The notes beneath the pieces are model-generated. The model saw nothing but the letters and a program-made list of their open reading frames with translations, made no database searches and was not told the DNA's origin. A stretch of 64,000 nt of DNA, from positions 25,318,628 to 25,382,627 of the forward strand of contig NC_088305.1 in NCBI RefSeq assembly GCF_032854445.1. Reading direction: 5' to 3'. This DNA is from Liolophura sinensis (lineage: Eukaryota; Mollusca; Polyplacophora; Chitonida; Chitonidae). Below are positions 56,648 to 64,000 of this stretch, in pieces (the stretch's first letter is position 1; each line of letters opens with the position of its first letter). The translations under genes were made by a program, and so were the position numbers.

Positions 56648-56727
56648 TTTGTATGTGTAAGATGATATGGCATATGTGTAAGATGATATGGCGTATGTGT
56701 AAGATGATATGGCGTATGTGTAAGATG
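56648..56727. repeat. 21-bp tandem repeat, about 3.7 copies
   Basis: ATGTGTAAGATGATATGGCG(T) repeated, immediately upstream of a deleted SINE. Confidence 0.85.
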
Positions 56728-56732
56728 ATAAA

Positions 56733-56880
56733 CAGGGGGCCTCCTTGTCCAGCCGTACGTGGGAAGGTCTACCAGCAACCTGCGGATGGTCATGGGTTTC
56801 CCCCAGCACATTGCTGGCTGCCGTCGTATAAGTGAAATATTCCTGACTATGGCGTAAAACGTCAATTAAATAAATAAACA
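56733..56880 (+). mobile_element. SINE family 1 with internal deletion
   Basis: The first nine bases of the head (GGGGCCTCC) are joined directly to the body (GTCCAGCCGTACGTGGG). About 100 bp between them are absent. It is a third SINE within 1 kb. Confidence 0.82.
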
Positions 56881-57417
56881 CTGTCCTGGGATATGCTTTA
56901 GTAAAAATTCTTCATTTTTTTTTTTTTTTTTCGCCCATGAAAGACAAAGCTGGGACTTCATGATATGACATCATTGATTGTAACTGTGACAGACCACCAT
57001 AGAATCCAATGTTTTGAAAGCATTTTACTGGGTTAAAAAGAATTCTAATGAAAAGCAATCGATCCTTTCTCCATGGGTTGATGGTCTTCTATCTGATTTA
57101 TACACTGTTTTAGTGTTTTCATTGCCTTTAACTACAGTTGAAGCCTGGAACTCATTTTACGCACAGGTCTGCTTTAATACTACATTGTGGTCGGACACAA
57201 ATCATTCAGTCCTGCATTACCCTGTTTTTACAGCTTTGTTTTTGTGGAAATGTACTGTATAGTAACCATGGAGAAGTGTTAATGGCCAAGTTGTCAAGGA
57301 CACATAAATCACTGGAAATCAGAGCTGTAAAAATCGCCAAACAAAATAGTGCTTCACTTAATTTCCATGTGCAGGTCTAAGTACACATCATTCTAACACA
57401 TCTGCCAAATCAGTAGT

Positions 57418-57639
57418 AATGCAGTTCTTCAACGTTTTCAACTGTTTGCAAGCTGTTTATTCAGACATATACAGAAGGCATTATTCTGTGTATACTGAAA
57501 AAATTGTACATTTTGTGAAGCTCTGGTTTTGGCCAATGTAGCCAATGTTGTGTAGTGTCTCAAAAATCAAATTAAAAATGTGCATAAATTACACTGAAAG
57601 CTTCTCTTTTATATTCCAAAAGATTGACGAATTAGTGTA
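57418..57639 (+). mobile_element. TIR element family A, copy 10
   Basis: From GCAGTTCTTCAACGTTTTC to AAGATTGACGAATTAGTGTA. More diverged than the others but with the same internal order of blocks. Confidence 0.7.
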
Positions 57640-58160
57640 CACAGAGAATAGATGTTAACTCCATAGATTGGACAGCAGTTAATTTTTTCACGTGACCGAA
57701 CACTGTTGTCAAAGACCAACATCATAATGTTAAGCAAAGGTGTTCAAACCACAGGAAGGATGACCATACAGGGCCATATCTGGACAAAAAATTGACGGTC
57801 CTGACTCAAGACTTTAAAGGTGACATTGTGACAGCCTATATACAGAAATTTTATGAAGTGCAACAAAATGACACTTTCTGGAAGCTTCAGAGTCTGTAAA
57901 TGACAGAAATTTGTATGAAAACTTAATTTTTTATTGGCTAACCATCATGATTACATGTACTAGTTAGTTTTAATACCGCTTGATGACATGTAGTTTGGGC
58001 ACCCAACAGTTGAGGAGCACAAAGGTTCTCCACAACTAAAATGGCTCTAGATATATGCCCTGGCTGTTATGGCACACAGTGAAAACAAACAATAGGACAT
58101 CGTCAGTGTCGTTAACAAGAAGTCGTGCAATCTTTTTGTAGGTCAATTTGTTAAACTTGA

Positions 58161-59435
58161 GTGTGGATTACTTACTCTACACTCTCTGATAGTGGATTAC
58201 TTACTCTACACTCTCTGACAGTGGATTACTTACTCTACACTTTCTGACCGTGGATTACTCACTCTACACTCTCTGATAGTGGATTACTTACTCTACACTC
58301 TCTGACAGTGGATTACTTACTCTACACTCTCTGATAGTGGATTACTTACTCTACACTCTCTGACAGTGGATTACTTACTCTACACTTTCTGACCGTGGAT
58401 TACTCACTCTACACTCTCTGATAGTGGATTACTCACTCTACACTCTCTGACAGTGGATTACTTACGCTACACTCTCTGACAGTGGATTACTTACTCTACA
58501 CTCTCTGACAGTGGATTACTTACTCTACACTTTCTGACCGTGGATTACTCACTCTACACTCTCTGATAGTGGATTACTTACTCTACACTCTCTGACAGTG
58601 GATTACTTACTCTACACTCTCTGACCGTGGATTACTCACTCTACACTCTCTGATAGTGGATTACTTACGCTACACTCTCTGATAGTGGATTACTTACGCT
58701 ACACTCTCTGATAGTGGATTACTTACGCTACACTCTCTGATAGTGGATTACTTACGCTACACTCTCTGACAGTGGATTACTTACTCTACACTTTCTGACA
58801 GTGGATTACTCACTCTACACTCTCTGATAGTGGATTACTTACTCTACACTCTCTGACAGTGGATTACTTACGCTACACTCTCTGATAGTGGATTACTTAC
58901 TCTACACTCTCTGACAGTGGATTACTCACTCTACACTCTCTGACAGTGGATTACTTACTCTACACTTTCTGACAGTGGATTACTCACTCTACACTCTCTG
59001 ACCGTGGATTACTCACTCTACACTCTCTGATAGTGGATTACTTACGCTACACTCTCTGATAGTGGATTACTTACTCTACACTCTCTGATAGTGGATTACT
59101 TACTCTACACTCTCTGACAGTGGATTACTCACTCTACACTCTCTGACCGTGGATTACTCACTCTACACTCTCTGATAGTGGATTACTTACTCTACACTCT
59201 CTGATAGTGGGTTACTTACGCTACACTCTCTGATAGTGGGTTACTTACGCTACACTCTCTGATAGTGGATTACTTACTCTACACTCTCTGATAGTGGATT
59301 ACTTACGCTACACTCTCTGATAGTGGATTACTTACGCTACACTCTCTGATAGTGGGTTACTTACGCTACACTCTCTGATAGTGGGTTACTTACGCTACAC
59401 TCTCTGATAGTGGATTACTTACTCTACACACTCTG
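58161..59435. repeat. 29-bp tandem array, about 44 copies
   Basis: Unit GTGGATTACTTACTCTACAC + TCTCTGATA. Variants occur at three positions: TAGTGG/CAGTGG/CCGTGG, TTACTC/TCACTC/TTACGC and CTCTCTG/CTTTCTG. Some variants recur in runs (for example the TTTCTGACCG to CACTCTACAC unit followed by the same two neighbours at about 58220, 58385 and 58525), showing multi-unit duplication. 29 is not divisible by three, and no ORF results. Confidence 0.94.
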
Positions 59436-59649
59436 ACAGACCCATGTACACTTGGCAGCTACAAAGTATAAACAATGAAAAGTTGTTTTAATTTTCCATC
59501 ACAAGTTTGACGATCATGTTCAGTCTAATGTGGTCCATTCTATAAAGAGTGGGTGCTGGGAGCCTGCGGCATCCAATGGACACTCTATTTTGGGCATTCC
59601 ATTTTTATTTGAATTGTGTACTTAGGTGTATATGAGAGATTAGTTCAGG

Positions 59650-60330
59650 TTCCCCAATGCCACATGTAGCCGGTTCCCCAGTGCCACATGTAGCCGGTTC
59701 CCCAATACTGATGCCAAATGTGGCTGGTTCCCCAATGCCACATGTGGCCGGCTCCGCAATGCCACATGTAGCCAGCTGCCCAATACCACATGTGGCCGGT
59801 TCCCCAGTGCTGTATGTGGCCCATTCTTCAATGCCACATGTGGCCGGTTCCCCTATGCCGTATGTGGCCAGTTCCCAATGCCACATGTGGCCATTTCTCC
59901 ATTGCAACATGTGCACCAATGCCACATGTGGCCGGTTCCCCAATGTTGCATGTGGCCGGTTCCCCAATGCTGCATGTGGCCAGTTTCGTAATGCCATATG
60001 TAGCTGGTTCCCATGTGGTCCGTTCCCCAGTGTAGTATGTGGTCCGTTCCCCAATGCCTTATGTAGCTGGTGCCCCAGTGATATATGTATCCCATATATG
60101 TACCCCATGTGGCCGTATCCCCAGTGCCGCATGTGGCCAGTTCCTCAGTGTGGCCGGTTCCCCAATGCCATATGTAGCTGGTTCCCCAGTGTGGCCAGTT
60201 CCCCAGTGTGGCCAGTTCCCCAATGCAATATGTGGCCGGTTCCCCAGTGCTGTATGTGGCCGGTTCCCCATTGCCGCACGTGGCCGGTTTCCCAGTGCCG
60301 CATGTGGCCGGTTCCCCAGTGCCATATCAG
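59650..60330. repeat. 24-bp tandem array, about 28 copies, rich in CACATGTG
   Basis: Unit GCCGGTTCCCCAATGCCACA + TGTG, 24 bp, with many point variants. Where intact the unit includes the 8-bp palindrome CACATGTG, an E-box. Because 24 is a multiple of three, frames on both strands stay open and give 8-residue repeats (HVAGSPMP, CGIGEPAT, ALGNRPHV). These long ORFs are consequences of unit length, and there is no other sign of coding. Confidence 0.92.
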
Positions 60331-60782
60331 CACTTCTAGCAAGGTGTAAATTTTTGACTCCAGGCATTTGTTGATTTTTCTCCTAACTAATCCATTCTGA
60401 CATTATACTTACCACTAATGAGATGATAGCTTGATAAGTAATGGACTTGTAGTATTGAGTGTGTCAGAGAGTCTGACATGCCAGATTGCTGACCCTGTGG
60501 TGAAGGAATGATACGGGTACTCCTCCAAATTGATGAACAGACAAGATGGGTACACCGGAGTATTGCTGACTGTATCAGAGATTTTCAGAGTGCATGTAGG
60601 CCAGGGAATTGATAAACTGGTCAGGGAGTTGGAGAGTCATTGGAGTTTGAGAGTGAGTTGATGAGAAAGAAATTAAGTGATAAATGTACTGAAATTTACT
60701 TAAGCCTAGGAACTCATGACTAGGCCTAGAAATTGGTGAATATGTTAGGGATTTAATGCATAGGATATGGACTTGATGAATT

Positions 60783-60860
60783 GGAAATGATAGGGAATTG
60801 GTGATAGATGAGGGGAATTGTGAATAGGGAATCGGTGATAGACTAGGGGAATTGTGAATG
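60783..60860. repeat. Outlying block of the 34-bp repeat
   Basis: GGGAATTGGTGATAGATGAG and CTAGGGGAATTGTGAATG are the same unit that makes up the array from 62040. It is separated from it by 1.18 kb of different sequence. More degenerate relatives extend back to about 60600. Confidence 0.8.
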
Positions 60861-62039
60861 TATGTATGCATGCTTGAGGTTTAACGTTGACAAGCCATTA
60901 GGTGTATGTACATATATTGTGTCTTCTTGTGGCAAGGTTAGTCCATGCTGCCAAGTGCTGCCATCACAGAAGTACCATGTCGAAGACACCAGACATGACA
61001 CCTCACCCAGCCACATTATAGTGACACCAGGCCATCCAGTCATGTTTCCTTGCTCTAACCTGTCAGTGCTGACCACCAAACAAAGCAGCAGCCAGTACTA
61101 TGAAGTACACAATTTTTGCATGGAACTAATTTTCACGGTCAATAATTTACCCAATTCCAGCAAAAAAAATATCCAATAGTGAATCATATACTACAGGTAG
61201 TAGTAATAATGAAGTGAAATCTTTGCCACGATGACAGGAGTTGCGCTAAGAAAGCCCAACGGGCCAGCTAAATTCTTTAACAGCAGGGAAGGGAAATTAT
61301 GGTTTAAGTATATACAAACTCTGGTGCTAAGGCTTGGTGGGTATAAAACAAAGTGGGAGTTTATTCGTCTTTAGTTTGATCAGTCTTCGCTATGCTCGTA
61401 AAGTGAAAGAGAAGTAGATACCAGTACGTGTGGACTTCCAATGAACCTCTGATACACGCTATCCCATTGGCTGTGTCTCTTCTGTGGTCCAATGAGTGAG
61501 CTTCTAACAAACTGTGAAGTGTGTACAACAAAACAATGGCCATTTGACAGCTACGGGGGTGTTTGCGGTTTCTGGCGACAGGTCACTTTGCCAGGTTTTT
61601 AAAAGCACTCATCAGTGATTGAAAAAGGAGTGACACCTGGTTGAGTACTGCTTACGGTAGGTGCAAAAGAAATCTTCTTATGTAGTGATAATCCATCCCC
61701 CAATGTTTTAATCTCTGATCCAGATCACGAGGATTAACGACACCGCAGGAAACAAAGGAGGATTAAAGCCACCCATGATGATACCTGCTTGAATAATTTC
61801 TGCCATATTATATCTTGGAAAATTTTAAGATTTGTTTTTCAGTATTGTCTTAAATATGTGAAAATTAATTCCCGCGAACATAGTTTTGGAGAAAATGCGC
61901 AAAAGTAAATTCCAGCGAATAAAAAGTACTTTACCGTACCATTTTTAAAGTCTTTTGGTATGGTGTCAAACTCAGGTTTGAACCTAGGGCCTCCAGACTT
62001 AGAGGCGGACGCTGTAACCATTGGGCCACCAAAATGGTG
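60861..62039. other. Non-array segment interrupting the 34-bp array
   Basis: It includes a block with CACCAGACATGACACCTCAC and CCACATTATAGTGACACCAG (about 60960-61090) that resembles a dispersed repeat I associate with mollusc DNA, though I cannot confirm this. It also holds A-rich unique DNA and, at the right end, an inverse tRNA-like head (61962-62032). No credible gene is present. Confidence 0.5.
61962..62032 (-). mobile_element. tRNA-derived pseudogene or SINE head
   Basis: On the - strand it reads GGTGGCCCAATGGTTACAGC (A-box TGGCCCAATGG) and later CCTAGGTTCAAACCTGAG (B-box GGTTCAAACC), about 70 bp overall, ending GACACCA. The outer bases GGTG and CACC can pair, but a full acceptor stem and a convincing anticodon arm cannot be formed, so a functional tRNA is unlikely. 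Confidence 0.55.
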
Positions 62040-63100
62040 GGGAATTGTGAATAGAATAGGGAATTGGTGATGGGCTAGGGAAATTGTGAATAGGGAATTG
62101 GTGATAGGATAGAGGAATTGTGAATAGGATAGAGAATTGTTGATAGCTTAGGGAAATTGTGAATAGGAGATTGTGGTACGCTAAGGAAATTGTGAATAGG
62201 GAATTGGTGATGGGATAGGGGAATTGTGAATAGGGGAATTGTGAATAGGATAGAGAATTGTTGTTAGCTTAGGGAAATTGCGAATAGGAAATTGTGGTAG
62301 GCTAAGGAAATTGTGAATAGGGAATTGGTGATAGGCTAGGGGAATTGTGAATATGATAGGAATTGGTGATAGGATAGGGGAATTGTGAATAGGGAATTGG
62401 TGATAGGCTAGGGGAATTGTGAATAAGGATTTGGTGATAGGCTATGGAAATTATGAATAGGATAGAGAATTGTTGATAGCTTAGGGAAATTGTGATAGGC
62501 TAAGGAAATTGTGAATAGGGAATTGGTGATAGGCTAGGGGAATTGTGAATATGATAGGAATTGGTGATAGGCTAGGAGAATTGTGAACAGACAGAGAATT
62601 GGTGATAGGCTAGGAGAATTGTGAATAGGGAATTGGTGATAGGCTATGGAAATTGTGAATGTGATAGGAATTGGTGATAGGATAGGGGAATTGTGAATAG
62701 GGAATTGGTGATAGGCTAGGGGAATTGTGAATAAGGATTTGGTGATAGGCTAGGGGAATTGTGAATGTGATAGGAATTGGTGATAGGCTAGGAGAATTGT
62801 GAACAGGGAATTGGTGATAGGCTAGGAGAATTGTGAATAGGGAATTGGTGATAGGCTATGGAAATTGAGAATGTGATAGGAATTGGTGATAGGCTAGAGG
62901 AATTGTGAATAGGGAATTGGTGATAGGCTAGGGGAATTGTGAATGTGATAGGAATTGGTGATAGGCTAGGGGAAATGTGAACAGGGAATTGGTGATAGGC
63001 TAGAGGAATTGTGAATAGGGGATTGGTGATAGGCTAGAGGAATTGTGAATGTGATAGGAATTGGTGATAGGCTAGGGGAATTGTGAACAGGGAATTGGTG
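62040..63100. repeat. 34-bp tandem array, about 30 units
   Basis: Unit GAATTGTGAATAGGGAATTG + GTGATAGGCTAGGG with frequent short variants (GTGATAGGAATTGG, TTGTTGATAGC). Strongly G+A-rich on the + strand with few C, so it is strand-asymmetric in the opposite sense to the 44-bp array. Confidence 0.93.
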
Positions 63101-63601
63101 ATTGATGATTATTTTTATGCAGCTAGGAATAGGGTATAGTGAATAGGATCACCAATATAGCCATCTGGACTGATGAACAACCCATTAAATTGATAAGCCA
63201 GTGGATCATTGAATCATGTGCAAAACATGATTGTACAGTGTGCTTGATATGCAGTGTCACTGAATTAATAAGTTTAATAGATTGAAAAGTAGAATTCATG
63301 AATGTTGAAAAATGGTATTCACCTGCTTTTCATTACCTGCATGATAAAGATACATGCATGTAGACAATTGGAGAAAGTTGTTAATTGTGTATTTAATTCT
63401 GTTCATAGAAGAGTTTATTTCTTAGCCCTCCCCATATAATACAGTTCGTAATTCACCTAAGTCGCAAGTATTTTCAAGAAATTCCTCGTGTAAATTGTCA
63501 TTATGTTCGCAAATGTAAGCCGCTTAGAGAGTCGCTGCATATACAAACTCACATAATATATACCTGTACTTACTGTATGAAATTCCTGCGTTACCTAAAG
63601 C

Positions 63602-63670
63602 CTAGTTACATGTAACCTGGCCCAGCTATATGTAACCTGGCCCAGCTATATGTAAACTGGCGCAGCTATC
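63602..63670. repeat. 20-bp repeat, three copies
   Basis: CAGCTATATGTAACCTGGCC-type unit repeated about three times. Confidence 0.75.
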
Positions 63671-63769
63671 CTCTATGAAGGAGTATTCGTAACCAGAGGG
63701 AAAAAAATTGAGAGCATACAAAATAATACACTACTGTAGTCTGCTATAGTTATGTCATCATACATAAAA

Positions 63770-63893
63770 AGGCCTTCTAGCTACCTGCAGATGGTCGTGG
63801 GTTTCAGCTCTGTTTCTTCCCACCATAATGCTGGTGGCTATAAGTGAAATATTCTTGAGTACATCATAGAACACCAGTCAGATAAATAAAGAA
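63770..63893 (+). mobile_element. SINE family 1, 5'-truncated
   Basis: GGCCTTCTAGCTACCTGCAG to ACACCAGTCAGATAAATAAA. Several body bases are deleted. Confidence 0.82.
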
Positions 63894-64000
63894 AAATTTT
63901 GTCATGAATGCATGCTGATCATAGTGTTGCAGGTGCAATGATGTCTGTTGTGCATGATAATGTTAGTATGGTAATATCAGATATTACAGCTGTTCTGATA

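Larger units (their letters stand above)
43519..64000 (+). other. Right part of the window: array-rich, no firm exon
   Basis: After the exon at 43395-43518 I find only weak exon candidates (54379-54447, 55389-55436). In 44650-45210, 51000-52180, 53440-53960, 57640-58155, 60340-60600, 61140-61960 and 63110-63600 I see no gene and no clear repeat beyond short A/T or T runs. If the gene continues, this is a further intron of 20 kb or more. Confidence 0.35.

Noticed and set aside
59605-60374. Long ORFs up to 230 codons on both strands
   Set aside because: The 24-bp array keeps frames open on both strands. No frame is preferred. It was kept only as a repeat and as a finding.
61962-62032. Functional tRNA gene on the - strand
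   Set aside because: A- and B-boxes are good, but the acceptor stem pairs only at its outer bases and no sound anticodon arm can be drawn.

Overview
The window is AT-rich animal nuclear DNA, scaffolded with two 200-N gaps. It is dominated by repeats, with very long introns and tiny exons. More than twenty copies of one tRNA-headed SINE, with an (AAAT)n tail and the conserved tail block around 'AAATATTCTTGAGTACGGCG', resemble SINEs that I associate with molluscs and other lophotrochozoans. A second SINE tail ending in (CACT)n points the same way. The species is not determinable from the sequence alone. There is no bacterial, viral or organellar gene content.

Gene content: the best-supported gene is the 5' part of one split gene on the + strand. 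A CpG-rich promoter-like segment (about 1.38-1.66 kb, with E2F-type and NRF1-type motifs) leads to a putative leader exon with a good donor at 1694/1695. An exon at 7931-8283 carries the likely start codon (8202) and ends with one leftover base. An exon at 23217-23422 needs exactly one base, so the two join in frame to give 96 basic, Ser/Pro/Lys-rich residues of a protein I do not recognise. A further good exon (43395-43518, 41 codons) has perfect splice sites but a different entry phase, so at least one exon is unseen or it belongs to another transcript. Weaker exon candidates lie at 33325-33558, 36106-36260, 38421-38693, 54379-54447 and 55389-55436, the last with a TATA/CCAAT-like promoter.

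Repeat layout: 0.3-0.6 kb AT-rich inverted repeats; 2.5-4.3 kb 66-bp array with a duplicated 249-bp flank; 4.7-30 kb scattered copies of two small terminal-inverted-repeat families with shared ends, plus SINEs; 13.9-14.2 kb 85-bp array; 25.6-26.0 kb 46-bp array; 32.3-32.8 kb 21-bp array; 45.2-49.7 kb a 4.5-kb, 41-unit 109-bp satellite apparently born from a tRNA-derived element; 50.2-51.0 kb 44-bp C-rich array; 58.2-59.4 kb 29-bp array; 59.65-60.3 kb 24-bp array; 62.0-63.1 kb 34-bp array. Tandem arrays alone fill roughly one sixth of the window, and five unrelated ones are packed into its last 19 kb.

Most long open frames here are by-products of tandem repeats or SINEs and are not called as genes. 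The most interesting signals are the satellite carrying a polymerase III B-box in every unit, the two mobile families sharing termini, the 24-bp array of E-box palindromes, and SINE/microsatellite sequence sitting directly at splice acceptors.
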